In this document: piece by piece, positions 1 through 9,217 of the stretch
Numbering within the stretch: the stretch's first letter is position 1
Layout of the letters: every line of letters begins with the position of its first letter
Source: Lactiplantibacillus daowaiensis
Lineage (GTDB): Bacteria > Bacillota > Bacilli > Lactobacillales > Lactobacillaceae
NCBI RefSeq assembly: GCF_005405085.1
Contig: NZ_BJDJ01000002.1
Span: 1-64,000, forward strand
Direction of reading: 5' to 3'
DNA: 64,000 nt
Position numbers and translations under genes: made by a program
The notes under the pieces: generated by a model
What the model was told of the DNA's origin: nothing
Database searches by the model: none
What the model saw: the letters and a program-made list of their open reading frames with translations, nothing else

Positions 1-92
1 TTGGAATTAGCTACTACCATTGTAAGTGATTGCTTTGGGCTTTTTAATTTCTGTTCGGATTAATTATAGAATTTGCCATAGTAAAAATTTTA

Positions 93-950
93 CTAAGCCT
101 TCATTAAGGATAAGGCGACCCCACCGACGATAACTAAAATCGAACCGATGACGACATAAATCATTTCGCGATGCGTCTTCCGTTCACCTAAGAGGTAAAT
201 ACTCCCGAAGGTCGAAATAACGATTCCCATTTGTGATAAAGAGTACGCGATAGCTTGACCAATTTGGGCCATTGCCATGAACATGAATAAGTTCCCGACA
301 CCCCAAACTAACCCAGTGACGATGTTGCGATAAGTCGCTTTGTCAGTCAACGGCTTGTCTTTAAATGACCAGATCAAGGCCCCAATCAACATCCCAACGG
401 CTTGTGGCATAACCACCGCTTGAGCATTGACATTACCGTAATGGACGACAATCGTATAACCGGCGTAACCGATCGTGGACAAAATCAATGCCCGAATCCC
501 AACTGACCAGTTTTCTGACCGTTGAACATTTGGATCAGTTTTATCGGTTAAGGAAGTCAAAACGGCCCCAAAAATCAAGATGATAACCGAAATTGACCCA
601 ATCCAATACATCCGGCCTTGCCATTCATTGAATAACAAGACACCAGCTAAAGCATTGGCAACTAATTGCATCCCAGTTGAAATTGGCGTTGTCCGGGAAA
701 TCCCGACCGCTTTCATCGACGTAAATTGTTGTCCTTGACCAACACTCCAGAATAACCCAGAAACAATCCCAGTAATCCAAACTGCTGACGTCAATGCAGG
801 TTGTTCAAATAACCATAAAACAATTCCAAATAATAAGGCACCCATAGTCATACCGAGGGTCTGTTGCCGCGCAGAACCACCCATCTTACCACTAATTAAG
901 CCGATACTGCCCCACGCAATCGCAGGAATCAGTGCAATTAGAATTCCCAT
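93..950 (-). CDS. GRP-family sugar (glucose/ribose) uptake protein
   Basis: A 285-residue, almost wholly hydrophobic protein with about ten membrane segments. It opens with the paired helices typical of the glucose/ribose porter (GRP, GlcU/RbsU) family in the DMT superfamily, including an early AIAWGSIGL stretch and a GNxxMFMAMAQIG segment near residue 220. Family members are proton-coupled sugar importers in the cytoplasmic membrane. The substrate cannot be read from sequence. It is monocistronic as far as the window shows, and its start ATG follows a GAGG sequence. A 27-bp palindrome lies about 156 bp upstream. Confidence 0.85.
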   Translation of the reverse strand: MGILIALIPAIAWGSIGLISGKMGGSARQQTLGMTMGALLFGIVLWLFEQPALTSAVWITGIVSGLFWSVGQGQQFTSMKAVGISRTTPISTGMQLVANALAGVLLFNEWQGRMYWIGSISVIILIFGAVLTSLTDKTDPNVQRSENWSVGIRALILSTIGYAGYTIVVHYGNVNAQAVVMPQAVGMLIGALIWSFKDKPLTDKATYRNIVTGLVWGVGNLFMFMAMAQIGQAIAYSLSQMGIVISTFGSIYLLGERKTHREMIYVVIGSILVIVGGVALSLMKA

Positions 951-1105
951 TAATCTAAATCCTCATTTCTCTTATTTTCTCTTATGTCTAGCGACAGAAA
1001 ATAAGTTTAACAGGAAAGTAACCGTTTTACCAGTCATAATCAGCACTTCAGCCGGAAATATAATTATTTTTATATTTTCATGAATTCGTTTTCTTTAGTG
1101 ATAGA

Positions 1106-1132
1106 GACCGTTTTCATGTTATGAAAACGGTC
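1106..1132. promoter_or_regulatory. Perfect 12-bp inverted repeat between sugar porter and methyltransferase
   Basis: GACCGTTTTCAT and ATGAAAACGGTC are separated by only GTT. Neither side carries a clean T-run. It may be an operator for the sugar porter or the hairpin ending the methyltransferase transcript. Confidence 0.5.
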
Positions 1133-1188
1133 CCTAATTTTACAAATAAATTTTTTTTATTTTACGAGTAAAAGGTGGTAAAACCAGC

Positions 1189-2370
1189 TTATTTATCCAA
1201 GGTCAAGACTAAGACCTTAAGGTAGTTGCTAGCCAAATAGGCTTTACGAGTCACAAAATCTGCTGGCAAGCGGAACGTTTCAGTTACCGTATAATCCCGG
1301 TCACTGCCGATGAATGCTTCATCAACCGCCGCTTTGAACTTCTTCATTGAGAAGTTGTTCGCAGTAGTTGCAACGACTAACTGACCGTCACGCCGAACAG
1401 TTGGTAACGCTTGGGCTAATAAATCCGTTAAATCAGTAGCCACTTGGAACTTCTGCTTCTTCACACGCGCAAACGTTGGTGCCGTCACGACAACGACGTC
1501 ATAGCTCAAATGATGCTTGGCGGTATAATCCAAGTAACTGTTAACTTCGATGGCCCGAATCTCGTGCTTATCAGGATCCAAGTTATTGATAGCTAATTGG
1601 TCAGCAGTTGCGGCAGCACCCTTCTTATTAGTTTCAATCGAAATCGTCTTAGCAGCTCCGGCAACCGCAGCTGCAGCTGTAATCCCATTTTCTTGACTAA
1701 ACAAGTTTAAAACAGTCTTCCCTTGTAATTCAGCACCGGCTAACCATTGCCGAATTGGCCGCATGTCGAGTAACAACCCCGTCGTTAAATCATCTTGTAA
1801 ATGAACGGGATACGTCACATCGCCTTCAGTAACCAACAATGGTTCTGGGGCTTCAGTCCCGGTTACTAAACGACTCTTCAAGTTACCGGCTTCGACGTTG
1901 AAGCGTAACTTCGCATAAATGCCCTTAAATTGATGATCAGTCGCCGCTTCAAAAGCAGCGTAAATCATTTCTCGTTGTTGATAAACCCCTTGCGCGTACC
2001 ACGTAAAGACATAGTAATCAGCATAACGATCAATCGTCACACCGCCTAAGCCATCACCATCAGCGTTGAAGACCCGTTGTGGCATACTTGGGTCCATCGT
2101 CGTTGCCCGACGAACTAACGCTTGTTTGAATAATTTCCGGAAATAATCCGTCGTTGGGGTTTCACTTTCATCTAAGCTCAACACCCAGCCAAGTTGACGC
2201 CGGTGTTTGGCAACCAAAGCATAGCCCATAAATTGTGAGCTCGCCATCAATGCGATGAATGACCCGTCGGTTAAGCGCATGCTTGGGTCTTTCAAGTCAT
2301 CTTGAACTAACAATGGATAGCCATCTTTGACCTTCCGTTGGGAATTACCAGTAATTTGTACTCTTTGCAT
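1189..2370 (-). CDS. Class I SAM-dependent rRNA methyltransferase (RlmI/YwbD-like)
   Basis: A 393-residue protein with an N-terminal PUA-like domain (about 1-75), a linking EEHUD-type region, and a C-terminal Rossmann methyltransferase domain (VLNLFSQENGIT near 215 as the SAM-binding motif I). The architecture matches the RlmI/RlmK-like family that makes 5-methylcytosine in 23S rRNA. The usual acidic or aromatic glycine-rich motif I is slightly changed (FSQENG instead of FSYTGG). The catalytic Cys of RlmI is not obvious, so the modified base is uncertain. The start ATG follows AGGAG. Confidence 0.8.
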   Translation of the reverse strand: MQRVQITGNSQRKVKDGYPLLVQDDLKDPSMRLTDGSFIALMASSQFMGYALVAKHRRQLGWVLSLDESETPTTDYFRKLFKQALVRRATTMDPSMPQRVFNADGDGLGGVTIDRYADYYVFTWYAQGVYQQREMIYAAFEAATDHQFKGIYAKLRFNVEAGNLKSRLVTGTEAPEPLLVTEGDVTYPVHLQDDLTTGLLLDMRPIRQWLAGAELQGKTVLNLFSQENGITAAAAVAGAAKTISIETNKKGAAATADQLAINNLDPDKHEIRAIEVNSYLDYTAKHHLSYDVVVVTAPTFARVKKQKFQVATDLTDLLAQALPTVRRDGQLVVATTANNFSMKKFKAAVDEAFIGSDRDYTVTETFRLPADFVTRKAYLASNYLKVLVLTLDK

Positions 2371-2522
2371 TTGTGTTCTCCTATTCGTTCTGTTCTTATC
2401 TAAAGTAGCGGTAAATCGCTGTTCACAGCCGTTTTAAGTGTAACATATTCTCGCGGTCGACCGTTAGTTATTACTTATATGCACGCTTGAAAAGCAGGCT
2501 GCCACCTAAAAATGCTAAATAA

Positions 2523-2561
2523 ATAGCCACCAGATGAACGTCAATTCCATCCGGTGGCTAT
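2523..2561 (-). terminator. Terminator of the two-component operon
   Basis: ATAGCCACC pairs with GGTGGCTAT and extends inward (GGATG/CATC). A T-rich tail follows on the minus strand. It lies just after the histidine kinase stop codon. Confidence 0.75.
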
Positions 2562-2589
2562 ATTTAGTCAGGTCGCGATTCTGAGTGAC

Positions 2590-4107
2590 CTAATCTTCAA
2601 TAATTGGTTTATCAAACCCATCATCAGGGAATGTCACGGTAAAGCGGGTCCCTTGGTTGGCTTCACTTTCAACTTCGATCGAGCCCCCATGTTGTTGGAC
2701 CAATTGATGTGAAATTGCTAAGCCTAAACCAGATTCACCATACTTCGTATTCTTCCGTGACGGATCAGCTTTATAATACCGTTCCCAAATGTTCTTAACT
2801 TGGTCCGGTGTCATCCCGATCCCATGATCTTGAACGGAAATCACCGCCGCATGATCCGTCCGACTAGCCGTCACTTCAATCGTCCCATCTTGGGAGAACT
2901 GGATCGCATTTTGCATGATGTTAAACAACACTTGTACAAATCGATCATAGTCGGCCCAGACTGGTAATTCAGTTGGTACCGTCAATGCAAACTTGTCGTT
3001 GGCGGCCGCCGCCTTCTTTGTGAGTTGTTCCACTAAGTTATGCAAGACCTCCGCACCATCGAAATTGGTCTTATTTAACGCAATTTGACCAGTCCGGATC
3101 TTTTCATAATCTAAGTTTTCGTTAACTAACCGGATTAAACGCTTCGTTTCATTTTGCATCAATTCAATCGAATGCGCCTTATCTTCTTCTGGAATCGCGT
3201 CATACGCCAAACCTTCCAAAATCCCATTAATTGTCGTTAACGGTGTCCGCATTTCATGGGCCGCATCAGCCATAAATTCACGCCGCCGTTTTTCTTGGCG
3301 TTTAATTTCTTCATCAGACGCTCGTAACGAACTCACCATGCCATTAAAGTCATCGGCCAAATCATCGATTTCATCTTTATGGTTACTGTCGACTTGAATA
3401 TCAAAGTCCCCACTCGCAACTGAATGCGTCGCGTAACGCAACCGATTGATCCGGCGAACGGAATACCGTGCCAAAATAAAACTCAATAGTAGCGCGGCAA
3501 TCCCAGACACGAGCAACGCAATAAACAAGTTATTTTCAATCTGTTGTTCATTAGCTTGCAGGGTTTGTTCAAACGACCCAATCGAAATTGCCCCAACAAA
3601 TTTTTTAGTACTGCCGCTCTTATAAAAAAGTGGGACTAACACGTCAATTGTCTTTAGCGATGGCTTGTTAACTGGCCGGTCATGACTCCGTGACTTAAAG
3701 GTCACGTGTGGTGATTTCGTAATCGTCTTGTTATTCTTTAGCTTTTTCCAGTCACTACTCGAAATACTTGGTGAGTAAAACGATCCGGTTGGCATATTGC
3801 TTAACCCTAAACTGTTCGGATAAACAACTTTCTTATTGGCATCATACACCGAAAAGTGAATGTGCTGATCGCGTAAAATCGCCGTACTATCATTTAAGAA
3901 TTGTTGGTTAAACCCCACCACTTTATGGGTACGCGTATTATACCGAATCGCTTCTTTTTCAATACTCGTCGCGTATTGTTGTAGCTGTTGCCAAGAGTTT
4001 TGGTAAATCATCGTTTTGGTGGTGCGGATAAAGGCAAATCCTAACACCACAATGACCGTAATGATGACCGCAAAAAACGACAACATTTGTTGGTAGATCA
4101 GTTTCAT
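2590..4107 (-). CDS. Membrane sensor histidine kinase (HAMP-HisKA-HATPase)
   Basis: A 505-residue sensor kinase. It has one TM segment near 10-30, an extracytoplasmic sensing region to about 190, a second TM near 195-215, and a HAMP linker. The HisKA domain has the phospho-acceptor His in DAAHEMRTP near residue 285. The HATPase domain shows an N box (NIMQNAIQFS) and G boxes (DHGIGM, GLGLAI). Its start overlaps the response-regulator stop by 4 nt, so the two are cotranscribed and probably coupled. The sensed signal is unknown, since the sensor region matches no domain I can name. Confidence 0.92.
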   Translation of the reverse strand: MKLIYQQMLSFFAVIITVIVVLGFAFIRTTKTMIYQNSWQQLQQYATSIEKEAIRYNTRTHKVVGFNQQFLNDSTAILRDQHIHFSVYDANKKVVYPNSLGLSNMPTGSFYSPSISSSDWKKLKNNKTITKSPHVTFKSRSHDRPVNKPSLKTIDVLVPLFYKSGSTKKFVGAISIGSFEQTLQANEQQIENNLFIALLVSGIAALLLSFILARYSVRRINRLRYATHSVASGDFDIQVDSNHKDEIDDLADDFNGMVSSLRASDEEIKRQEKRRREFMADAAHEMRTPLTTINGILEGLAYDAIPEEDKAHSIELMQNETKRLIRLVNENLDYEKIRTGQIALNKTNFDGAEVLHNLVEQLTKKAAAANDKFALTVPTELPVWADYDRFVQVLFNIMQNAIQFSQDGTIEVTASRTDHAAVISVQDHGIGMTPDQVKNIWERYYKADPSRKNTKYGESGLGLAISHQLVQQHGGSIEVESEANQGTRFTVTFPDDGFDKPIIED

Positions 4108-4832
4108 TTAGTTTCAACTCCACTATCGTCGAACTTGTAGCCAACCCCCCAGACCGTTTGAATAATTTGTGGGCCAGCTTTTTCAATCTTTTGACGTAAT
4201 TTCTTGATATGCGCATCAACGGTCCGTTCATCACCGTAATATTCATAATCCCAAACAAGTTGTAGTAACTGTTCACGTGAGAACACTTGGCGTGGCTTTT
4301 GTGCCAAGGTCTTCAGCAAATCAAATTCCTTGGGCGTTAAATCTTGAATTTGTTGACCAGCTAAATAGGCTTCGCGGGTCTTCGTGTTTAACTTAAAGTG
4401 ATCGGTTTGCACGTCAAAATCACTGACCGCATCCGCAGTGGGTTCACTAGGAGCTGTTTTACTCAAGTCAGCCCGCCGATGTAACGCTTTGATCCGGGCA
4501 ATCAACGTAATTGGTGAAAATGGCTTAGTCACATAATCATCAGCGCCCATTTCCAACCCTAAAACTTGGTCACTTTCTGAATCACGCGCCGTTAACATGA
4601 TAATTGGTACAGTTGGTGAAGCTTTGCGAATATCTGCACTAACTTGCATGCCGTCCTTACCAGGTAAGTTTAAATCTAACGTGACCATATCCCAGCCATC
4701 GACATCTTCTTTAAACATCTCAACGGCTTCATTACCATCGTAAGCAAAGTGGGCATCCCACTGTTCTTTCTTAAAAAACATCGCCATCATTTCTGAGACG
4801 GATTTATTATCTTCAATCATTAATAATTTCAT
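4104..4832 (-). CDS. OmpR-family response regulator
   Basis: A 242-residue regulator. The receiver domain (1-120) has acidic pocket residues EDN, the phospho-acceptor Asp in TLDLNLPGKDG (about residue 53), and conserved Thr and Lys (LTARD, TKPF). A winged-helix DNA-binding domain (about 145-235) shows LTPKEFDLLKTL and the DERTVDAHIKKLR recognition helix. It is the first gene of the operon with the downstream kinase. The ATG follows GGAGG. A direct repeat of AGTGTCGC just upstream may be its own binding site. Confidence 0.93.
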   Translation of the reverse strand: MKLLMIEDNKSVSEMMAMFFKKEQWDAHFAYDGNEAVEMFKEDVDGWDMVTLDLNLPGKDGMQVSADIRKASPTVPIIMLTARDSESDQVLGLEMGADDYVTKPFSPITLIARIKALHRRADLSKTAPSEPTADAVSDFDVQTDHFKLNTKTREAYLAGQQIQDLTPKEFDLLKTLAQKPRQVFSREQLLQLVWDYEYYGDERTVDAHIKKLRQKIEKAGPQIIQTVWGVGYKFDDSGVETK

Positions 4833-4866
4833 TGACTAATTCCTCCAAGCTAACCAGTTAATATTA

Positions 4867-4887
4867 AGTGTCGCGTATTAGTGTCGC
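4867..4887. promoter_or_regulatory. Direct repeat AGTGTCGC x2 upstream of response regulator
   Basis: AGTGTCGC occurs twice, 13 bp apart and about 35-55 bp upstream of the regulator start. OmpR-type regulators often bind tandem half-sites about one helical turn apart, so autoregulation is possible but unproven. Confidence 0.35.
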
Positions 4888-5054
4888 CATGACTCCCGAC
4901 GCATCCTAAATATAATCATACCCCACTTCAGGCTAATTATCAGTCTTAGTATATCAACAAATTAGTAACATTGCGTGGCTGGTTTGTGAAAAAAGTATGG
5001 CGATGCGTGGGGTGTCCTATATTATAGTAGAAAGTATACCAATTCCGTAAAAAA

Positions 5055-5082
5055 ACGTGACGACCATTCCGGCTCGCCACGC
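5055..5082 (-). terminator. Terminator after PFL protein gene
   Basis: On the minus strand GCGTGGCGAGCC and GGTCGTCACG form an imperfect hairpin, followed by a run of T. Confidence 0.6.
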
Positions 5083-5087
5083 AAAAA

Positions 5088-6431
5088 TTAATTTTTAAAA
5101 GAATGAATTGGGGCAGGAATATGACCCCCACGTTGGACAAAGGCCGTCGGTTGACTGGGATTGACTGCCATAATCGGTGCGCGCCCGAATAAGCCGCCAA
5201 ATTCAATACTGTCGCCAACTTGTTGCCCCGTCGCTGGAATGACTCGCACGGCGGTCGTCTTGTTATTGATCATTCCGATGGCGGCTTCATCCGCGATCAT
5301 GCCACTGATAGTCGCCGCCGTCGTATCGCCAGGCACGGCAATCATATCCAGCCCAACTGAACAAACCGCCGTCATTGCTTCTAGCTTTTCAATACCTAAA
5401 CGGCCAGCTTCGACCGCGCGAATCATCTCAGCATCTTCTGAAACCGGAATGAACGCCCCCGATAGGCCACCGACATGCTCACAGGCCATGACGCCACCCT
5501 TTTTAACGGCATCATTCAATAGTGCCAATGCCGCCGTCGTACCAGGTGCCCCCACGCTTTCTAACCCAATCTCTTCTAGAATTTCAGCAACAGAATCGCC
5601 TTCATTTGGCGTAGGCGCCAATGACAAATCGACAATACCAAACGGCACCTTTAAGCGTTTAGCCGCAATCGAACCAACAAATTGCCCCATCCGTGTTACT
5701 TTGAAGGCCGTCTTTTTGATTTGTTCTGAAACCACATCAATTGACTGGCCACGGACTTGTTCAAGTGCCCGTTTAACCACACCAGGGCCACTAATCCCGA
5801 CGTTGATAACCCGATCAGCTTCACCAACACCATGAAAGGCGCCGGCCATAAAGGGATTATCATCAACAGCATTCGCAAAGACCACTAAACTCATGCAATT
5901 AACCGGATCTTTGGCCGCGATTTGTTTGATAATGTGGCCCATCTCGCCGACAGCATCCAAGTTGATTCCCGCCCGCGTGGACCCAACATTAACTGAGCTA
6001 CACACGCGGCTTGTTTCTGCTAAAGCTTGCGGAATTGACGCAATCAACTTACGATCACCACTTTGATAGCCCTTTTGAACTAAGGCGGAAAAACCACCAA
6101 TTAAGTCAACACCAAGTGCTACTGCGGCTTGTTCCATCGTTTGCGCATAAGCCACATAGTCGGTATCACCACTAGCAGCAGCAATCAAGGCAATTGGTGT
6201 CACCGCGATCCGCTTGTTAATAATGGGCACGCCATATTCGGTTTGAATCTGGTCAGCCACTTTGACCAAGTCACGGGCACTGGTCGTTATCTTGTCATAA
6301 ATCTTTTGCCGTGCCTTGGCACCATCACTGTCAATACAATCAAACAGTGAGATACCCATCGTAATCGTCCGAATATCTAAGTTTTCTTCGGCGACCATTT
6401 GAATCGTTTCTAAAATCGATCGACTTTCCAT
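5088..6431 (-). CDS. PFL-family protein (DUF711/UPF0210)
   Basis: A 447-residue glycine- and alanine-rich protein of the DUF711/UPF0210 family, whose fold resembles pyruvate formate-lyase. Its biochemical role is not established. The ATG at 6431 is chosen because GGAGG sits eight bases upstream and the protein then begins [13 protein letters not shown], as in the family. An upstream extension would overlap the ACT gene. It follows the ACT-domain gene by 10 bp, a pairing conserved widely in Firmicutes that suggests a shared function, perhaps amino-acid or one-carbon sensing. Confidence 0.88.
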   Translation of the reverse strand: MESRSILETIQMVAEENLDIRTITMGISLFDCIDSDGAKARQKIYDKITTSARDLVKVADQIQTEYGVPIINKRIAVTPIALIAAASGDTDYVAYAQTMEQAAVALGVDLIGGFSALVQKGYQSGDRKLIASIPQALAETSRVCSSVNVGSTRAGINLDAVGEMGHIIKQIAAKDPVNCMSLVVFANAVDDNPFMAGAFHGVGEADRVINVGISGPGVVKRALEQVRGQSIDVVSEQIKKTAFKVTRMGQFVGSIAAKRLKVPFGIVDLSLAPTPNEGDSVAEILEEIGLESVGAPGTTAALALLNDAVKKGGVMACEHVGGLSGAFIPVSEDAEMIRAVEAGRLGIEKLEAMTAVCSVGLDMIAVPGDTTAATISGMIADEAAIGMINNKTTAVRVIPATGQQVGDSIEFGGLFGRAPIMAVNPSQPTAFVQRGGHIPAPIHSFKN

Positions 6432-6441
6432 TGGCCCCCTC

Positions 6442-6711
6442 CTACAACTTCTGAATCGCATCAAACAACGCTTGGCGCTGAATACGAATCGTTAACCCGG
6501 ACTGTTCACCTAAAGCATCCAGCGCCGTCTTAGCATCAGCAAAACTCAATTGGTGATCATCCCACTCACCAGATAACATCATGGTAAAGTTATGATCCAT
6601 CAAGGTTTGGGAAATATCGACAATATTAATATTTAAATGCGCTAATTCATTAGCCACGGTCGCCACGATGCCAACTTGGTCTTGGCCGACGACAGTAATA
6701 ATTGCTTTCAT
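6442..6711 (-). CDS. ACT domain protein (UPF0237)
   Basis: An 89-residue stand-alone ACT domain ([20 protein letters not shown]...). The conserved DQVGIVA loop is where such domains bind amino acids. It shows a beta-alpha-beta-beta-alpha-beta pattern and no catalytic domain. It leads a two-gene operon with the PFL-family protein. A regulatory small-molecule sensor for its partner is the obvious idea, but no ligand can be deduced. Confidence 0.88.
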   Translation of the reverse strand: MKAIITVVGQDQVGIVATVANELAHLNINIVDISQTLMDHNFTMMLSGEWDDHQLSFADAKTALDALGEQSGLTIRIQRQALFDAIQKL

Positions 6712-6908
6712 CAGTAGAACCTCCAGATTAAAATTTAATAAGAGTCACTTGTTGTTCATATCATAGCATGGCACTGGATTGAAAGCTATCGGTTTTCGAA
6801 TTTACGGGATTGATTCTTAGCAAGCAGCCATCTGCATATATCAACCGCTTACAATTATAATCTCATGAATAATCACTAAAAACGCCGCGGTGAATGGTCG
6901 GCTTTTGC

Positions 6909-6914
6909 TATAAT
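6909..6914 (+). promoter_or_regulatory. Extended -10 promoter for EamA transporter
   Basis: TGCTATAAT forms an extended -10 (TGnTATAAT). No clear -35 lies 17 bp upstream. The transcript would start near 6921. Confidence 0.55.
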
Positions 6915-6969
6915 AATCACCATTGTACTAAGATTCATCTGAATTAAGGAGTTGGAGATTTTGCGTTTT

Positions 6970-6996
6970 ATGACTATTGGGAAGTGGCCACGATGA
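6970..6996 (+). CDS. Possible 8-codon leader ORF MTIGKWPR
   Basis: An ATG at 6970, or an in-frame TTG at 6961 placed 9 bases after AAGGAG, opens a tiny frame. Its TGA overlaps the ATG of the EamA gene as ATGA. This could couple translation of the transporter, whose own Shine-Dalgarno is weak. No independent evidence of expression. Confidence 0.3.
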   Translation: MTIGKWPR

Positions 6997-7922
6997 CCCG
7001 TCAACACCACTTAAAAGGCGTTTTACTGGCGAGTACCGCCTGTATTCTTTGGGGGATTTCAGGGGTCGCTGCTAGTACCCTTTTTAAACTAAATTCACAA
7101 GTGACCGCCTTGTGGCTGACACAAGTTCGGATGATTATTGCCGGCTTAGGCTTGCTTATCTTGGGACAAGCAAGTGGCGTGAAGCCGTTTAAAATCTGGC
7201 GCAATCGCCGTGATAGTATTCAGCTGATCAGCTATGGCTTACTTGGTTTAGTCCCCGTGCAATTATGTTATTTTGAAGCCGTTAAGTTTGGGAATGCGCC
7301 GATTGCGACCATCATTCAATTCTTAGGACCGTTCATCATTAGCATTTATTTCTTCTTATTTAAACACGTCACACCACGCCGCTCAGAAGCTATCGGGATG
7401 CTAATGGCTTTTATCGGCACGTTGCTGATTGTGACCCATGGTCATTTGAATAGCTTAGCGATTTCGCCAGTCGTTTTATTTTGGGGTGAGTTATCCGCTA
7501 TTGGGGTCGCCACTAACACCCTGATTCCACGTTCGATTTTGACCAAATACGGCGCGATGACGGTAACCGGTTGGGGCTTATTAGTCGCCGGATTATGCTT
7601 GAACGTCTTCACCCCACTCTGGCAAGTCCATGTTAGTTTAGACTGGCCAACGATTAGTTTACTGCTCGTCATCATTATTTTGGGAACGGTCTTCCCATTC
7701 TTGATGTTTGCCAACAGTTTAAGTTATATCTTACCAACCACTGCTAGTTTATTAGATGCCTTTGAACCACTAGCGGCAACCGTATTTTCAATTGCCTTTT
7801 TACATGTACAACTCACGGGCTTTGATTTATTCGGCGGTATTTTGATTATTTTAGCCGTTATGGCCTTATCACTAAACGTTCGTAAGATGATGGGTGTCTT
7901 ACATCGACGGACCGATTCGTAA
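6993..7922 (+). CDS. EamA/DMT-family transporter
   Basis: About 309 residues with ten predicted membrane helices in two EamA repeats (CILWGISGVAAS near the N-terminus; FWGELSAIGVATNTLI starting the second half). Such carriers export or exchange metabolites, but the substrate is unknown. GTG at 6984 is an alternative start. ATG at 6993 overlaps the stop of a tiny upstream ORF. It is monocistronic, with a terminator right after and the ssrA promoter beyond. Confidence 0.88.
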   Translation: MTRQHHLKGVLLASTACILWGISGVAASTLFKLNSQVTALWLTQVRMIIAGLGLLILGQASGVKPFKIWRNRRDSIQLISYGLLGLVPVQLCYFEAVKFGNAPIATIIQFLGPFIISIYFFLFKHVTPRRSEAIGMLMAFIGTLLIVTHGHLNSLAISPVVLFWGELSAIGVATNTLIPRSILTKYGAMTVTGWGLLVAGLCLNVFTPLWQVHVSLDWPTISLLLVIIILGTVFPFLMFANSLSYILPTTASLLDAFEPLAATVFSIAFLHVQLTGFDLFGGILIILAVMALSLNVRKMMGVLHRRTDS

Positions 7923-7929
7923 GTTAACT

Positions 7930-7957
7930 AGTCAATCATTTTGATTGGCTTTTCTTT
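7930..7957 (+). terminator. Terminator of EamA gene
   Basis: AGTCAATC pairs with GATTGGCT and is followed by TTTTCTTTT. Confidence 0.75.
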
Positions 7958-7975
7958 TGCCTTTAAACATATTAG

Positions 7976-8004
7976 TTGGCAGAACAAAAGGGCTATGCTA
8001 AACT
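7976..8004 (+). promoter_or_regulatory. ssrA promoter
   Basis: TTGGCA, a 17-bp spacer and TAAACT lie just before the tmRNA 5' end. The short leader would be removed by RNase P. Confidence 0.7.
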
Positions 8005-8021
8005 ATTAGTGTATCGAATTC

Positions 8022-8388
8022 GGGGGTGTTCTGGATTCGACAGGTATAGTTTGAGTTCGGATTGCGTTTCGTGTTCGCATCACGTAAAACTGCCCAGTTT
8101 ATATTATAACTGCAAAAAATAATAACAATTCTTACGCTTTAGCTGCCTAATAAGCGCTTAACGTAGATCCTCCTAAGATCGTCCATGTCTTAGATCTGGG
8201 TCCTAAATTTAGTGGACTTACGCTCAATGCTCACACCTGAAGCAACGAGAAGAGACTAATCAGGTTAGTCATTGCTGAGTGCCCTGACATGCGGCGTTTG
8301 TAATGGCGAAATTTAAATAGTATGCCTATGAGCGTAGATATCCGAGGGGCAATATGCTTGGACGCGAGTTCGACTCTCGCCACCTCCA
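8022..8388 (+). ncRNA. ssrA: tmRNA (ssrA)
   Basis: The 5' end GGGGGUG pairs with 3' CACCUCC to form the acceptor stem, and the TTCGA T-loop lies near the 3' end. The tag reading frame (8112-8150) encodes AKNNNNSYALAA and ends in TAA. The CCA is not encoded: TCA follows the discriminator A. It rescues stalled ribosomes with SmpB and marks the products for proteolysis. A strong terminator follows. Confidence 0.97.
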
Positions 8389-8399
8389 TCATACCCACG

Positions 8400-8430
8400 A
8401 CGACCACTTTCCAGAGGTGGTCGTTTTTTT
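8400..8430 (+). terminator. ssrA terminator
   Basis: ACGACCAC pairs with GTGGTCGT, followed by seven T. Confidence 0.9.
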
Positions 8431-8479
8431 ATGCAAAAAAATGGTGACACCCTTTATCTGAAGGCATCACCATGACATG

Positions 8480-9037
8480 CTAGACTAAAAATCGTGACCG
8501 ACTAAACCCGACTTTGACTAGTAATTGATATAACAACGGCACAATTAAGAAACTCACCACTGAATTGATCAAGGCCGATAAGAGACTCGCAAACGAGCCA
8601 ATCATGGCCACTTTCAATGTGGTCCCGGCCATCAAAGCCACGATCACCCCGTTGCCCCACGAGGTAATCAATTTCGTTAACCCCGCTAAAAATGACACGA
8701 GATATAACTTTGATAAATGCTGCTCATCATAGCCAATCGCTTTAAAGACCAAATTGACCATCGCCGCTAGGATAATCGCTTCTAGCACGGTCAACCAAGC
8801 CGTCGCTGCGTAGCCGTTCAAGATATCAAACAACCCTAACCCGATTGCACCGGCAGCAGCACCGTAGCCAAAACCCAAGAGCATAACGGCTAATATCGTC
8901 AAAGTATTGCCAAAATGCACAAACGGGCGTCCCACAATCGCGGGCAACGGGATGCGTAACACACTAATCCCCACAAAAATAATAGCAGCAAACAAACTGG
9001 CGAAAATCACTTTTCTTAACTGCTTCGACTGTCCCAT
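8480..9037 (-). CDS. ECF transporter S component, unknown vitamin
   Basis: A 185-residue membrane protein with about five or six helices. It resembles the S components of energy-coupling-factor importers: a short basic N-terminus, an IPLPAIVGRPFVHFGNTLTILA loop region and a LGFGYGAAAGAIGLGLFDIL helix. S components bind a vitamin or precursor and dock onto a shared EcfA1A2T module, which is not encoded here. The substrate cannot be read, and I see no riboswitch in the short 5' leader. A good promoter lies about 45 bp upstream. Confidence 0.85.
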   Translation of the reverse strand: MGQSKQLRKVIFASLFAAIIFVGISVLRIPLPAIVGRPFVHFGNTLTILAVMLLGFGYGAAAGAIGLGLFDILNGYAATAWLTVLEAIILAAMVNLVFKAIGYDEQHLSKLYLVSFLAGLTKLITSWGNGVIVALMAGTTLKVAMIGSFASLLSALINSVVSFLIVPLLYQLLVKVGFSRSRFLV

Positions 9038-9082
9038 GACACACCTCTTTGCTTAAAATTAAAAAATAATTAGAATGTTTTT

Positions 9083-9111
9083 ATCATAGCGATTCTACTA
9101 GCTAGATGCAA
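9083..9111 (-). promoter_or_regulatory. Promoter of ECF S-component gene
   Basis: On the minus strand TTGCAT, a 17-bp spacer and TATGAT. The 5' leader would be about 40 nt, too short for a vitamin riboswitch. Confidence 0.65.
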
Positions 9112-9171
9112 GTGACATCCCCGCGCGATACCACGGTAGCCTGTTATGATTTGGCTTCGATCAACGTCAAA

Positions 9172-9205
9172 AAAACTGCCACCGATTAAGTTCAGTCGCA
9201 GTTTT
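9172..9205 (-). terminator. Terminator of secreted protein gene
   Basis: AAAACTGC and GCAGTTTT flank an 18-nt interior. A run of T follows on the minus strand. Confidence 0.75.
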
Positions 9206-9217
9206 ACATGCTAATAG

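Noticed and set aside
5161-5835. 224-codon open frame on the plus strand
   Set aside because: It is antisense to the well-supported PFL-family gene, with amino-acid content typical of a shadow and no ribosome-binding site.
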